A stretch of DNA of 64,000 nucleotides, from positions 62,001-126,000 of the forward strand of contig NZ_BAGN01000088.1 of NCBI RefSeq assembly GCF_000308835.1. The letters are read 5' to 3'. The DNA comes from Nocardia vinacea NBRC 16497 (lineage in GTDB: Bacteria; Actinomycetota; Actinomycetes; Mycobacteriales; Mycobacteriaceae). The position numbers and the translations under genes are program-made. The notes under the pieces were generated by a model. The model was given only the letters and a program-made list of their open reading frames with translations, searched no databases and was not told where the DNA came from. How positions within the stretch are numbered: position 1 is the stretch's first letter; every line of letters begins with the position of its first letter. Below, in pieces: positions 1-14,318 of this stretch.

Positions 1-820
1 GCGTGGCCTGGAACTCCAATTGCCTTCGACTGGCCCGGAATTCGGTGATGTCGGCGAAGGAGGACACCGCGGGTGAATCCGGATCGCCCGGATTGAGCAG
101 CCGCGAACTGCCGGAGAGCCAGCGGCGCTGGCCGTCGTGGCGGTCGACGCCGAAGATGTATCCGGTGATCGTTTCGCCGGTCGCCAGGGTGCGTGCCACC
201 GGATGTCGGCTCGGCGGCAGCGGCTGGGCATTGGCGTCGAGCAGGATCAGCGGCAGTTCGTCGATGGTGGCGCCGATGAGTTCGCCGGTGCGTTCGTCGG
301 GGCCGAAGATCCGCACGGCCGCAGGATTGGCCGATTCGATGCGGCCGTCCCGGTCGATCACCACCACCCCCTCCTCCAACTGAGAGACCACCGTGGTGAA
401 GTACTGTTCGGCCCGGCGCTGCGCGGCCTCGGCGGCGCGCTGAGCGGTGAGATCATGGATGACCACCTGATAGGCGAGATGGTCGTGCCATGCGGTGAGC
501 ACAGAAACCGTCTCGACCGGGACGATCTCGCCGTCGACCCGGATCAGCTCCATTTCGGTGGGATCGGAGGCGGCGCCCGCAGTGGTCAGCTGGCTGATGC
601 GATCCACCATGCCGGGCACCGAATCGGGATGAACGAACCGGGTCAGCGGCTGGCCGATCACCTCGTCGGCGCTGTCGGCGGCCAGCATGCGGGCGGTGGC
701 CTGGTTTGCGTAGACGACGGTGCCGCGCTCGTGCACGACGATCCCGTCCGGGGTGTGTTCGACCAGGGACCGGTAGCGCTGTGCCAGCTGCTCGGCGTCG
801 ACTGCGTTGTCCTGATCCAC
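1..820 (-). CDS. PAS-domain sensor protein, N-terminal part (partial)
   Basis: The gene reads leftwards from a GTG at 820 and runs off the window, so only about 273 N-terminal residues are visible. The start is preceded by a GGGGGTT ribosome-binding stretch. Two PAS domains can be read: residues about 10-130 (opening EQLAQRYRSLVEHTPDGIVV) and about 140-265 (QLEEGVVVIDRDGRI, closing in SSFADITEFRASRRQ, the usual PAS/PAC end). There is no signal peptide or membrane segment in this part, so a cytoplasmic sensor is likely. In actinomycetes this PAS-PAS arrangement usually precedes a GGDEF/EAL, kinase or phosphatase output domain. The output lies outside the window, so the activity cannot be named. 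Confidence 0.8.
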   Translation of the reverse strand, partial: MDQDNAVDAEQLAQRYRSLVEHTPDGIVVHERGTVVYANQATARMLAADSADEVIGQPLTRFVHPDSVPGMVDRISQLTTAGAASDPTEMELIRVDGEIVPVETVSVLTAWHDHLAYQVVIHDLTAQRAAEAAQRRAEQYFTTVVSQLEEGVVVIDRDGRIESANPAAVRIFGPDERTGELIGATIDELPLILLDANAQPLPPSRHPVARTLATGETITGYIFGVDRHDGQRRWLSGSSRLLNPGDPDSPAVSSFADITEFRASRRQLEFQAT

Positions 821-1035
821 TGGAACCCCCGATCATCGACCCAATCATGGCCATTGGAACATGGGATTATTCTGGTCTCGACGTGTACAAGATCACATCG
901 TCGACGCTATTGCTTCGCGCACAGTCCGGGCAGTCCATCCGCCGCTATCTGGTGATCATTACAGAGCCCGGATTTGTGAACATTTCTCGAGCCGAACGTC
1001 GCTTCGGCCCCGGGAGCCGGTGAAGGAGCGATGCC

Positions 1036-2226
1036 ATGCCGGGTACCAACCCGAACAGTCAAGAGCACCATCAAGATCATATGACGATCGCCGGGATCGG
1101 TGCGGTCAGCGGGTACGGCTGGGGTCGGGAGGCGCTCTGGCAGGGGCTGCTGAGCGGGAAATCCGCGGCCTCACTACAACCAGGCTACGGCTTCGGCCGC
1201 GATGAGCACGCCTGGGTTTCGCTGATTCCCGATGGCGGTGATCCCATGGTGAGCACCAGCATCTACGGGCGTGCCTTGCAGGAGGCGGGTCGCGAGGCGA
1301 TCGCCGACGCCTCGGCGCGTGGTTGGCGACCGGGCCGCACCGTCGGCCTGCTGCACGCCATCGTGCTCGGCGACGTCGCCAAATGGCGCGACTTCTATCT
1401 GATCGATGAGGGGCACCGGCGCTCGCGCGACTACCTGCGACTATTGCCCTCCACACCGATCTCGGTACTACAGCAGGAATTCGGCTTCCACGGGCCATCG
1501 ATGAATGTCTCGGCGGCGTGCAGTTCGGCGAATGTCGCGCTGATCACCGCCAAACTCTGGCTGCAGTGCGGTGTTGCCGATGACGTGATCTGCGTCGCCA
1601 CCGATATGTCGGCCACCCCCGAAATGCTCGAGCACTTCGTTCGACTCGGCGCCGCGGTCGGCGATGCCGAACCACTGGCCGCCTGCCGCCCCTTTCAGGA
1701 GGGCAGCCGCGGTTTCAGCATGGGTGAGGCGTCGGTCGCCTTCGTCCTCACGCGCTCGGTCGAGCGGCCCTATGCCGCGGTGCTCGGTGGCGGTATGACC
1801 AACGACGCCTATCACGTGGTTTCGGTCGATCCCGGGCACACCCAGATCTTCAACTGCGTGCGCCACGCGCTCGCGGACGCTGCTATCGCCCCTGCGGACG
1901 TGCGGTATTTCAACGCGCACGGCACCGGCACCCGGCAGTGCGATGTGGCCGAGCGGGATCTGCTGCGGCGGATGTTCGACGACCGCCCGCACGTCTATTC
2001 GGTCAAGCCGCTGGCCGGGCACTGCCAGGGCGCGGCGGCCGGTGTCGAGGTGGCCGCGGCGGCGCTGGCCTACGACCGCGGCATCGTGCCCGCCGCACCG
2101 ATCGTCGCACCCGCCTACGAGCGACTATTGGACGGGCCGACGCGCTTCGAGGGCGGGATCACGGTCAAGCTGTCACTCGGCATGGGCGGCAATAATTCGA
2201 TGGTCGTGCTCGGTCCTGTCGATTGA
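1036..2226 (+). CDS. beta-ketoacyl-ACP synthase family protein (ketosynthase)
   Basis: A 396-aa thiolase-fold ketosynthase. The condensing-enzyme triad is complete: nucleophile Cys162 in VSAACSSANVAL, His295 in NAHGTGTRQCD, and His329 in KPLAGHCQGAAAG, with Lys324 before it. The family joins acyl groups to malonyl-ACP in fatty-acid or polyketide synthesis in the cytoplasm. The length is close to that of single-domain KAS II/FabF-like enzymes. No ACP, acyltransferase or reductase is adjacent, so its substrate and pathway are unknown. The ATG at 1036 has an AAGGAG seven bases upstream; an internal ATG at 1081 (MTIAGIGAVSGYG) is a weaker alternative. It is convergent with the downstream histidine kinase, with six bases between the stops. 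Confidence 0.88.
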   Translation: MPGTNPNSQEHHQDHMTIAGIGAVSGYGWGREALWQGLLSGKSAASLQPGYGFGRDEHAWVSLIPDGGDPMVSTSIYGRALQEAGREAIADASARGWRPGRTVGLLHAIVLGDVAKWRDFYLIDEGHRRSRDYLRLLPSTPISVLQQEFGFHGPSMNVSAACSSANVALITAKLWLQCGVADDVICVATDMSATPEMLEHFVRLGAAVGDAEPLAACRPFQEGSRGFSMGEASVAFVLTRSVERPYAAVLGGGMTNDAYHVVSVDPGHTQIFNCVRHALADAAIAPADVRYFNAHGTGTRQCDVAERDLLRRMFDDRPHVYSVKPLAGHCQGAAAGVEVAAAALAYDRGIVPAAPIVAPAYERLLDGPTRFEGGITVKLSLGMGGNNSMVVLGPVD

Positions 2227-2232
2227 GCTCAC

Positions 2233-4017
<1,785 letters not shown>

Positions 4018-4029
4018 CTAGTTGGTCGA

Positions 4030-4049
4030 TCGAGGACTTTCGGCCCTGT
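4030..4049. promoter_or_regulatory. DosR-type box between devS and rafH
   Basis: In the 138-bp divergent spacer lies tcgaGGACTTtcgGCCCtgt. It matches the mycobacterial DosR box (TTSGGGACTWWAGTCCCSAA) at about 13 of 20 positions, including GGACT and CCC of the two half-sites. It is about 60 bp from both start codons, which suits a regulator that activates both genes. The assignment rests on the motif and on the presence of a DosR homologue next door. Confidence 0.6.
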
Positions 4050-4110
4050 TCGCGATGGCGTAGCGGTGATGGCATGGTCGCACACCGGGAATAGAAAGTA
4101 GGGATGTCCT

Positions 4111-4899
4111 ATGAATTCGCCGTTGCGTTCGTCGGAGCTGTGGGCCACTGCCGCCGACCCCGAACTTGCCGTGACCACCCGGGGTGCGGTGCCGCCAGCG
4201 GATGTGACCAGGGCGGTGCGGGGGATCGGCCGCGTACTGCGCCGGCACCACCTCGACGCAGCGGCACGGGTGCGGGTGACCGCGCCGGTGGATTCGGAAG
4301 AACCCACGTTGGTACAGGCCAATATTCGCATACACGACACCCCGACCCGGGTGCAGGTCACCGGTCCGCGCGGCTTCGCGGTGACCTTCGCGGTGGAACG
4401 GCTGGACCGGCAGATCGCCCGGCTGGCGACCAAACAGTCACGCGAGTGGCCCGATCCGGCGCGTCCGCCCCTGGCCAGGGTCACCGAACCGCGCCCGATC
4501 GTGCGGAGGAAGCACTGCGCGTTGCTGACCGGTACGCCCGCCGAGGCGTTGGCGGTGATGGATGCGATGGATTACGACTCGTACCTGTTCATTGACGCCG
4601 AAACCGGTGAGGATGCCCTGGTGAGCTGGGCGGATCCGCTGGGTGTCCGGCTAACCAGGCAGCGCAGCACACACCCGCCGCAGGCTCCGGCGCAGCGGCC
4701 GCTCACGGTGAATTCCCTACCCCTGATCATGGATTCGGATCCGGCGCCGGTCCTGATCGAAGAGGCGGCGGTGACCCGGCTGTGCCGCAAGGGGCTGCCG
4801 TTCCTGTTCTTCACCGATGCCGACGGCGGCCGCGGCCGCCTGCTGTACCGCCGCTACGACGGGGATCTCACTGTCGTCGTTCCGGTCGAAATCCGCTAG
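4111..4899 (+). CDS. rafH: RafH-like ribosome hibernation factor (HPF/S30AE family, two C-terminal domains)
   Basis: 262 aa. The N-terminal part (about 10-110) resembles the S30AE/HPF fold that binds the 30S decoding region. After a proline-rich linker there are two copies of the S30AE C-terminal module: [20 protein letters not shown]...[16 protein letters not shown] (about 137-175) and [32 protein letters not shown] (about 220-257). This duplicated tail is the pattern of mycobacterial RafH (Rv0079 type), a DosR-regulon factor that stabilises ribosomes in hypoxia. The position between devS and devR and the DosR-type box 60 bp upstream support that role. Its stop overlaps the convergent devR stop by four bases. 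The family is fairly sure; orthology to RafH is inferred. Confidence 0.75.
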   Translation: MNSPLRSSELWATAADPELAVTTRGAVPPADVTRAVRGIGRVLRRHHLDAAARVRVTAPVDSEEPTLVQANIRIHDTPTRVQVTGPRGFAVTFAVERLDRQIARLATKQSREWPDPARPPLARVTEPRPIVRRKHCALLTGTPAEALAVMDAMDYDSYLFIDAETGEDALVSWADPLGVRLTRQRSTHPPQAPAQRPLTVNSLPLIMDSDPAPVLIEEAAVTRLCRKGLPFLFFTDADGGRGRLLYRRYDGDLTVVVPVEIR

Positions 4900-5528
4900 C
4901 TGTCACGCAGTTTGGAGGCCAGCACCGCGGCTTGGGTGCGCCGTTCCATGCCGAGTTTGGCCAAAAGCCGGGAGACGTAATTCTTGACGGTCTTCTCCGC
5001 CAGGAACATTCGCGCCGCGATTTGTCGATTGGTCAATCCCTCGCCGAGCAGTGCGAGCAGTCGGCGTTCCTGTTCGGTGAGGCCGGCCAGCGGCCCGTCT
5101 TTTTCGGTGCTGGAACGTAGCCGGGCCTTGAGTGCCGCCGCCGCGCGGTTATCCAATAGCGAATGTCCGGCGCCGATCTGTTTGATAGCCGCGGCCAATT
5201 CCATGCCCTTGATGTTCTTGACGACATAGCCGCTCGCGCCCGCCAATATCGCGTCCAACATGGCGTGTTCATCGGTGTAGGACGTCAGGATGAGGCAATG
5301 CAAATCGTCGATTTCGGCCAGCAGGTCTCGGCACAGTTCGATGCCGTTGCCGTCGGGAAGTCGGACGTCCAGTACAGCGACATCGGGTCGCAGCGCGTGA
5401 ATGCCCGCCATAGCGTCGGCGACATCGCCGGCCTGGCCGATCACGGTGAGTTCTGGATCGCTCTCCAGCAGATCGACGAGGCCGCGCCGGACGATCTCGT
5501 GGTCGTCGACGAGGAACACTGTGATCAC
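4896..5528 (-). CDS. devR: NarL/LuxR-family response regulator, DevR/DosR-like
   Basis: 210 aa. The receiver domain (1-120) has the acidic pocket Asp8/Asp9, the phospho-acceptor Asp54 ([13 protein letters not shown]), Thr/Ser at LTSYTD and Lys104 in [10 protein letters not shown] LuxR-type HTH follows at about 145-205 ([40 protein letters not shown]). The linker and the HTH are strikingly like mycobacterial DevR, including the [13 protein letters not shown] recognition region. It is the expected partner of the DevS-like kinase 0.9 kb away and the likely reader of the DosR-type box. Unlike in Mycobacterium, devR and devS are not in one operon: rafH lies between them in the opposite orientation. 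Confidence 0.92.
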   Translation of the reverse strand: MITVFLVDDHEIVRRGLVDLLESDPELTVIGQAGDVADAMAGIHALRPDVAVLDVRLPDGNGIELCRDLLAEIDDLHCLILTSYTDEHAMLDAILAGASGYVVKNIKGMELAAAIKQIGAGHSLLDNRAAAALKARLRSSTEKDGPLAGLTEQERRLLALLGEGLTNRQIAARMFLAEKTVKNYVSRLLAKLGMERRTQAAVLASKLRDS

Positions 5529-5807
5529 GCGACCTCCTGTGCGGTGCAGGGGATCTCGTGCGGCCCCCGGCGTTTGGTCCTACCCGACAAGGTATCGCTC
5601 GGCGGGCCACATCGGTATGTCGGGAACGACAATTTCGAGTAATGGCGACTCGAATTTACCGACGAACGCTATCGAAACACCGAGAGAAACCGACCGCTTG
5701 AATGGCATTGTGCGAATCAGGGTTCCAGGTATGCTGAGGCCGAAGTCATTCATAGCGGTCTTTGGTAGCGCGGCCTTGGAGGGCCCCATGCATAGGTATG
5801 TCGAACA

Positions 5808-6032
5808 ATGACATATTCAGCGACGCTCGATTTCGGCAATATTTTCGGTCCGCCGCGGAGCTGTCCCGATTGTGGTTCGCATGCTATCGGCACCTTCGTC
5901 GACCACCGGGACGCCCTGTTCCGGTGCCGGGAATGCGGCGTGCAATGGCGCTTCGCACATGGCCGCGCCATTCGGGAGTTCCCCGCTATCGATCCCCAGC
6001 CGGGACCCGAAGAAGCGTGGACGTGTCCATGA
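5808..6032 (+). CDS. small zinc-ribbon protein
   Basis: 74 aa with two CxxC knuckles (SCPDCGSH and FRCRECGVQW) about 20 residues apart, the usual zinc-ribbon spacing. Apart from the ribbon it has only a short Pro-rich tail. No enzymatic domain is present. It probably binds zinc and contacts nucleic acid or protein; the function is unknown. The 279 bp upstream separate it from the divergent devR, and no strong ribosome-binding site precedes the ATG. Confidence 0.55.
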   Translation: MTYSATLDFGNIFGPPRSCPDCGSHAIGTFVDHRDALFRCRECGVQWRFAHGRAIREFPAIDPQPGPEEAWTCP

Positions 6033-6161
6033 AGATCGGGCTGATCGTGCCGCCGTGAGTGCCCGCACCGGTGGCTACGTCGTCTTCGCCGGCCGGACGA
6101 ATGCGGAGAACGGCTGCATCGGGCGGTCCGGATGGCCCGGCTGGCGCGCCGAAAACTGGTG

Positions 6162-6458
6162 ATGATCACCAAGATCCGCGAACCGGAGCAGTGGCGCTAC
6201 TACACTGAGCAGGTGCGTCCACTGATGGGAGCCGACGACCCCGAACCTCGCGAGGAGCCACTGGCGCCTCCGGTAGAGCCGGTGCGGCACGGCGATGCGC
6301 CGGACCGGATCGCCACCATCGATCACCGGGTCCGCCACCAGACCGCGCAGCGCCGGTTCGACCGCCCGCGGATGGCTCGCGACCACGAACGGCTGTATCG
6401 ATGCATCCAGACCGGTGAGCGGACGACCCGGGCCATGTTGCCCACGCCGGTCGCTTGA
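6162..6458 (+). CDS. hypothetical protein
   Basis: An open frame of 98 codons starting MITKIREPEQWRYY. It is charged and Pro/Arg-rich, with no recognised domain. Its TGA overlaps the TTG start of the following debranching-type enzyme (TTGA), which is the main argument for its being real. It could still be chance in GC-rich DNA. The stretch 6033-6161 shows nothing else convincing. Confidence 0.3.
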   Translation: MITKIREPEQWRYYTEQVRPLMGADDPEPREEPLAPPVEPVRHGDAPDRIATIDHRVRHQTAQRRFDRPRMARDHERLYRCIQTGERTTRAMLPTPVA

Positions 6459-8551
6459 CGAGCCCCTGGGGTGACGGCACCGATCCCGGGGCACCACGAG
6501 CGGTCGCCGGGGTCACCTTGGTCGAGGGCTCGACCTTCTGCATCAGCGAGGACGGCGGTGTTATCAGTCCGAATCGTGCCGAGGGATTGTTCGTGCGCGA
6601 TACCAGGGTGCTGTCACGGTGGCGGCTGACCGTCGACGGATTGGCGCCGCAACCGCTCACCGTCCAGCACACCGATCCCTACAGCGCGACGCTGCTGGCC
6701 AGGACGCCGCCGCAGCCCGGCCGCGCCGACAGCACGGCATTGGTGACCGTCGCGCGGTATGTCGGCGACGGTATGCGCGAGGACGTGACCGTCCGCAATC
6801 TCTCCGGTGCGGCGATCAGCTGTGTGGTCGTGCTGGAACTCGATGCCGATTTCGCCGATCTGTTCGAGGTCAAGGAGGGGCGGATCGGCAACAGCGTGGT
6901 GGTCACCAAGAGCAAGTCGACAGCGGGCACGGTCGAGATCAGCCGGACCGATCTGCCGCTGGCGGTGACGGTGACCGCCGCGGGGGCGACCGCGGTCGAT
7001 CGCGAATTGCGGTGGCAGGTCGATTTGCCCGGGCGCGGGGAATGGTCGGTGTGCATCCAGTACCAGCCGACGCTCGGCTCGGTGGTGACGCCGCGGCATC
7101 AGTGCGGGAACCCGATCTCGCACAGCGCGCCCGCACTGCGGATGCGCGAATGGTACGAGAATTCGCCGTCGGTGCAGACCGACGATCAGACGCTCGCCGC
7201 GGTCTTGCGGCGCGCCGTCGTCGATCTCGGCGCACTGCGCATCTTCGATCCGGGGCATCCCGAGCGGGCGGTGGTCGCCGCGGGCGCGCCGTGGTTCATG
7301 GCGCTGTTCGGGCGGGACTCGCTACTCACCTCGTGGATGGTGTTGCCGCTGGACCGGCGGCTGGCCGTCGGCACGCTGCAGAGTCTGGCGGGTCTGCAGG
7401 GCAGCGAGGTGCGCGCCATGACCGAGGAGGAGCCGGGGAAGATACCGCATGAGGTGCGGTTCGGGCGGGCGGTGACATCGCTGCTCGGCGGTGACACCGT
7501 GTACTACGGAACCGCCGATGCCACACCGCTTTTCGTGATGTTGCTCGGTGAGTTGCATCGGTGGGGATTGGATGCCGAGACCAGGGACGAACTGCTGCCG
7601 CATGCGGATCGGGCGCTGGAGTGGATCGAACACTTCGGTGACGCGGACGGCGACGGATTCGTCGAGTATCAGCGCGCGGCCGAGCATGGTTTGGCGAATC
7701 AGGGGTGGAAGGACTCCTGGGACGGGGTGAACTTCGCCGACGGCAGCCTGCCCGAGGCGCCGATCGCGCTGGCCGAGGTGCAGGGATATGTGTACGCCGC
7801 GTATGTCGCGCGGGCGGCGCTCGCGGCCGATGTGGGCGACCACTCGACCGCGGATCGGTTCCGCGTCAAGGCGGCCGCATTGAAGGAAGCGTTCAACAAG
7901 GCGTTCTGGTTGCCCGAGCACGGTTGGTTCGCCATCGGTCTGGACGGGGACAAGCGGCCGATCGACGCGCTGACTTCGAATATCGGGCACTGCCTGTGGA
8001 CCGGGATCATCGATGAGGACAAGGCGCGGTCGGTCGCGGATCACCTGCTGTCGCCGGAGATGTTCAGCGGATGGGGTATCCGCACCTTGGCCACCAACAT
8101 GGGTGCCTACAACCCCGTCAGCTATCACAACGGATCGGTATGGCCGCACGACAACGCGATCTGCGCCGCCGGACTGATGCGCTACGGGTTCACCGAACAC
8201 GCCAACCGTGTGGTCGACGGGGTGCTCGACGCGTCCACCCGCTTCGGCTACCGACTGCCCGAGCTGTTCAGCGGTTTCGACCGCGCGGAATTCGACGCGC
8301 CGGTGCCGTATCCGACCTCCTGCTCACCGCAGGCGTGGGCGTCGGCGGCGCCGCTGCTTTTCATGCGGAGCATGTTGCGGTTGGAGCCGGGCACCGGGTC
8401 GGCGTCGGTCGCGCCCGCGGTGCCGGATCGGTACCTGCCCCTGCGGGTGAGCGGGGTCCGGGTGGGGTCGGATGTGCTCACCGTCACCGTGGACAATGGG
8501 GGCTGGCAGCTCAGCGGATTGGCTGGAAAGCTGCGTCGATCCGACTCCTGA
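6455..8551 (+). CDS. glycogen-debranching-type glycoside hydrolase (amylo-alpha-1,6-glucosidase-like)
   Basis: 698 aa. The N-terminal beta-domain (about 15-205) is of the GDE_N_bis type: ISEDGGVISPNRAEGLFVRDTRVLSRW. The C-terminal half is an (alpha/alpha)6-barrel with family blocks PWFMALFGRDSLLTSWM, NQGWKDSWDGVNF, EVQGYVYAAY, SNIGHCLWTGI and PVSYHNGSVWPHDNA. Acidic residues in GRDS, KDSWD and the last block are candidate catalytic residues. The likely role is removal of alpha-1,6-linked glucose from storage or extracellular glucan, but the exact substrate is not settled. No signal peptide is visible. The start is a TTG overlapping the preceding stop; a downstream start near residue 20 is possible because the conserved domain begins there. 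Confidence 0.85.
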   Translation: MTSPWGDGTDPGAPRAVAGVTLVEGSTFCISEDGGVISPNRAEGLFVRDTRVLSRWRLTVDGLAPQPLTVQHTDPYSATLLARTPPQPGRADSTALVTVARYVGDGMREDVTVRNLSGAAISCVVVLELDADFADLFEVKEGRIGNSVVVTKSKSTAGTVEISRTDLPLAVTVTAAGATAVDRELRWQVDLPGRGEWSVCIQYQPTLGSVVTPRHQCGNPISHSAPALRMREWYENSPSVQTDDQTLAAVLRRAVVDLGALRIFDPGHPERAVVAAGAPWFMALFGRDSLLTSWMVLPLDRRLAVGTLQSLAGLQGSEVRAMTEEEPGKIPHEVRFGRAVTSLLGGDTVYYGTADATPLFVMLLGELHRWGLDAETRDELLPHADRALEWIEHFGDADGDGFVEYQRAAEHGLANQGWKDSWDGVNFADGSLPEAPIALAEVQGYVYAAYVARAALAADVGDHSTADRFRVKAAALKEAFNKAFWLPEHGWFAIGLDGDKRPIDALTSNIGHCLWTGIIDEDKARSVADHLLSPEMFSGWGIRTLATNMGAYNPVSYHNGSVWPHDNAICAAGLMRYGFTEHANRVVDGVLDASTRFGYRLPELFSGFDRAEFDAPVPYPTSCSPQAWASAAPLLFMRSMLRLEPGTGSASVAPAVPDRYLPLRVSGVRVGSDVLTVTVDNGGWQLSGLAGKLRRSDS

Positions 8552-8666
8552 CCTGGACCGATGACCGGGGAACCCGGCGTGCGACGAAACTTGTCGGTGG
8601 GTCGGCCTAGCATGGCGCTGGGGGTATCACGTCTGTTGGACCGACACGATCGAGAAGGGACACCTG

Positions 8667-11690
<3,024 letters not shown>

Positions 11691-11707
11691 TCCTGTTCGC
11701 ACACCGC

Positions 11708-11749
11708 TTGTCTCGCCCGACACCGGCTACTCGGTGTCGGGCAAGACAA
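11708..11749. terminator. bidirectional hairpin terminator between uvrA and hydrolase
   Basis: Arms TTGTCTCGCCCGACACCG and CGGTGTCGGGCAAGACAA pair over 18 bp with one mismatch around the loop GCTACT. It lies between two convergent genes, 18 bp after the uvrA stop. The arms end in TTG/CAA rather than a long T-run, as is common in actinomycetes. Confidence 0.75.
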
Positions 11750-11785
11750 CGGCTGCGGGCTCAGTTCTCGGGCCGACGAGCTTGT

Positions 11786-12499
11786 CTAGGCCGAGCGGTT
11801 CGCGATGGTGTGGATCAGTTCGGCGAGTTCCTTGTATCGGGACCACATCGGCCAATGGCCGGTGGGCAGATCGATGTATTCGGCGTCGATCTTGGCCAAC
11901 TCGGCGAACAGTGGTTCCTGACCCGCGTCGCGGAGTTGTTTGACCAGGTCCGCGGTGATGCTGTTGCAGATCACCGTCGTCGGGATGGCAAGGCGCGCCG
12001 GGGAATCGCTCAGTCGCAGGGGAGCGGCGGCGACTCCGGTGGGTTCGGAAACGGCACGCTCGCGGAACCGGGCCAGGGACAACTCGTCCAGTCCGGTGAG
12101 ACTATTGCCGTCGGCCTCCAACTGATCCCAATCCGGCAGCGCGAGTTCGCGAACGGTCGCATCCAGTGCGGAATTGAGGATGAAGCCATTCGGTAGCGGA
12201 GCGGCGTCGACATAAATCCCGCGGCTGAAGCGTTCCGGGGCAATATCGGTGGCGAGATAGGCTGCCGCCGCACCGCCCGAGTGCGCGACGACCACCACCG
12301 CTTCATCCGTGGCGATTTCGTCGAGGATGGCCTGCGCCTGCATTTCCAGGGTCGCGCTGAGCCGGTCGTCCTCGTCCGGGTCGAGTCCGGGCAGGGTCAG
12401 CGCCAACACATCGTCACCCCGGCCGCGCAGATCGGCCGCGACGTCGTCCCATGCCCACGCGCCGAGCCAGAATCCGGGAATGAGAAGTATCCGTGCCAT
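11786..12499 (-). CDS. alpha/beta hydrolase
   Basis: 237 aa with the alpha/beta-hydrolase fold: the N-terminal strand MARILLIPGFWLGAWAWDD (oxyanion-hole region), nucleophile elbow VVVVAHSGGAAA with Ser74, and a C-terminal PTGHWPMWS with the probable catalytic His. The family includes esterases, lactonases and epoxide hydrolases; the substrate cannot be told. The ATG at 12499 was chosen because the fold begins there; in-frame sequence further upstream encodes nothing similar. It is single-domain and cytoplasmic. The 231 bp upstream separate it from the convergent-ending monooxygenase gene on the same strand. Confidence 0.85.
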   Translation of the reverse strand: MARILLIPGFWLGAWAWDDVAADLRGRGDDVLALTLPGLDPDEDDRLSATLEMQAQAILDEIATDEAVVVVAHSGGAAAAYLATDIAPERFSRGIYVDAAPLPNGFILNSALDATVRELALPDWDQLEADGNSLTGLDELSLARFRERAVSEPTGVAAAPLRLSDSPARLAIPTTVICNSITADLVKQLRDAGQEPLFAELAKIDAEYIDLPTGHWPMWSRYKELAELIHTIANRSA

Positions 12500-12730
12500 G
12501 CAGTGAGCATCGCACGCCGAACCTGGCGGAACGCAAATCCGCAGCAATATGTCTGGGTCACCGAGATAGCCACGCGCACAAAGCGTTTCATTGTTCACAA
12601 GATGAACTACTTCGGGTCGAGTGGGATTGCCCGTGAGAGCGACGGGAAGCGGCGGCACGGATTGCCCCGCGTCGCTCGCGGCCCACCCGGGTGGCATCAC
12701 AGCGATTCCGGGCGGACCACATCGGCGTGC

Positions 12731-14272
12731 CTACGAGCTTCGAGCTGGACCGAACCACCGCGTCAATGCGTTCCGGAGTCGGTCATCTTCGGTGCCGACT
12801 TCACCTGCCCAGGCCACATATCCGTCCGGTCGGATGAGTAGCGCGTCAGCGGGCGCGTCCGGACAGGTCGCGATCACGGTGTCGACGCGGTCGTTCCAGT
12901 CGGCCGCGATATCGGCGAACCCGCTGTTCTCGGTCAATTGGACCAGTACAGCTCGTGCCGAGTGCAGCAGCTCGGCGATACGCGTTCGGCCGTCCGAGGT
13001 TTCGAGGGTGAGGTCCGGGACCATGCGTCCGGACAGTGGGTGCGGATCGCCGATGTCGTAGCGGATATCGGATCCGGCGAGCAGATGTGCGATATGCCCA
13101 GCGTTTTCAGGTGCTTTGAGTAGTTCGCCCATGAACTCGCGCAGCGCGGTGACCTCCGGACCGGGCGCCATCAGTGCGAGCTGGGACAGTGAGTGCATCA
13201 TTACGCGCTCGCCGACCGGGTATCGCTCGGAGTGATAGGTGTCCAGCAGTCCCACGGGTGCCCAACCGTTCACCTGTGCGGCGAGCTTCCAACCGAGATT
13301 GGCCGCGTCCTGCAAACCGAGGTTGAGGCCGGGGCCTCCCATCGCCGAGTGCACGTGGGCGGAATCGCCGAGCAGGAACACATTTCCGTCGCGATAGCGT
13401 TCGGCCAGTCGAGTGTTCTGGCCTTCGGTCCGGCGCAAGGCGTGCGGGCCGGATCCAGGCGGTGGCGCGATCGGCAGGTCGACACCGAGCACCCGCCGCA
13501 GACTTGCGCGTAGTTCGTCGAGCGTCATCGGCGTGTCCTCCGGTACCGGATCGCCGTCGAACTCCATGGTCGCGACCAACGGGCGGCCGCGTTCGAGCTC
13601 CGCGAAGATGAACATGCCACGTTCGAGTCGGTTATGTCCGAAGGGAAGTCGCCCGAGGCCGGGAATCAGGATGCCGCCGTCTCCGGTTCGCAGTTCCTCC
13701 GGCACGCTCACATGTGCCATCCGGACCAACTTCGATGCGTTTGTGCTGCCGGGGAATTCGATTCCGGTGTGTTTGCGGACGAAGCTCCTGCCGCCGTCAG
13801 CCGCGACCAAGTATGTGGTGGTCAGGTCGTACTCGCGGTCGGGACCCGTCACTGTGACGGTCACGCTCCCGTCCTGCTGGACCAGATCGGTCAGCTCATG
13901 GCCCCAACGGATTTCGATACCGAGTTCGCGAGCCCTTTTCTCCAACAGGCGAACCAGTTTGGGCTGGGGGATGAGCAGCGCGTACATCGGATTGTTCGCA
14001 ACTTCGGCGAATGACACCGGCATCCCACTGAACATATAGCCGGGCACGGGCTGCGGCGCGCCCGGCGCGCCGCCGAATTCGTGGTACAGGCCGCGCATAT
14101 CCAGCAGCCGAATCACCTGGCCGACAAGGCCGTTCGCTTTCGGCTCGGCGCTGGGCTCGCTCAGTTTCTCCAGCACGATGGGACGCACGCCGACCAGTGC
14201 GAGTTCGCAGGCGAGCATGAGCCCGTTCGGCCCGGCACCGGAAATGACTACGTCGGCAGAGTTTTCGGGCAT
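12731..14272 (-). CDS. FAD-dependent aromatic-ring monooxygenase (class A)
   Basis: 513 aa, group A flavoprotein hydroxylase. It has the FAD-binding GAGPNGLMLACELALVG near the N-terminus, the VAADGGRSFVRK motif (DG motif, about 165), and GDSAHVHSAMGGPGLNLG (about 300), which contacts the FAD pyrophosphate. A thioredoxin-like C-terminal domain follows, as in phenol and polyketide hydroxylases and in rifampicin monooxygenases. It would hydroxylate an aromatic or polyketide substrate with NAD(P)H and O2. It lies 46 bp downstream of a TetR gene on the same strand, so it is probably made from the same transcript and controlled by it. Drug or aromatic detoxification is a reasonable guess, unproven. 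Confidence 0.87.
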   Translation of the reverse strand: MPENSADVVISGAGPNGLMLACELALVGVRPIVLEKLSEPSAEPKANGLVGQVIRLLDMRGLYHEFGGAPGAPQPVPGYMFSGMPVSFAEVANNPMYALLIPQPKLVRLLEKRARELGIEIRWGHELTDLVQQDGSVTVTVTGPDREYDLTTTYLVAADGGRSFVRKHTGIEFPGSTNASKLVRMAHVSVPEELRTGDGGILIPGLGRLPFGHNRLERGMFIFAELERGRPLVATMEFDGDPVPEDTPMTLDELRASLRRVLGVDLPIAPPPGSGPHALRRTEGQNTRLAERYRDGNVFLLGDSAHVHSAMGGPGLNLGLQDAANLGWKLAAQVNGWAPVGLLDTYHSERYPVGERVMMHSLSQLALMAPGPEVTALREFMGELLKAPENAGHIAHLLAGSDIRYDIGDPHPLSGRMVPDLTLETSDGRTRIAELLHSARAVLVQLTENSGFADIAADWNDRVDTVIATCPDAPADALLIRPDGYVAWAGEVGTEDDRLRNALTRWFGPARSS

Positions 14273-14318
14273 GACAAATACACCTCTTGTTGCCTTTGAA
14301 AAGTGAGTGTGCGGTGAG

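Noticed and set aside
137..955. Long plus-strand open frame
   Set aside because: It is a shadow of the minus-strand PAS gene; the minus frame has two clear PAS domains.
5568..5581. Second DosR-type box upstream of devR
   Set aside because: Only about 9 of 14 core positions match on the minus strand, and the second half-site is poor.
12500..12700. N-terminal extension of the alpha/beta hydrolase
   Set aside because: The in-frame upstream sequence has no fold-like content; the conserved first strand begins at the ATG at 12499.
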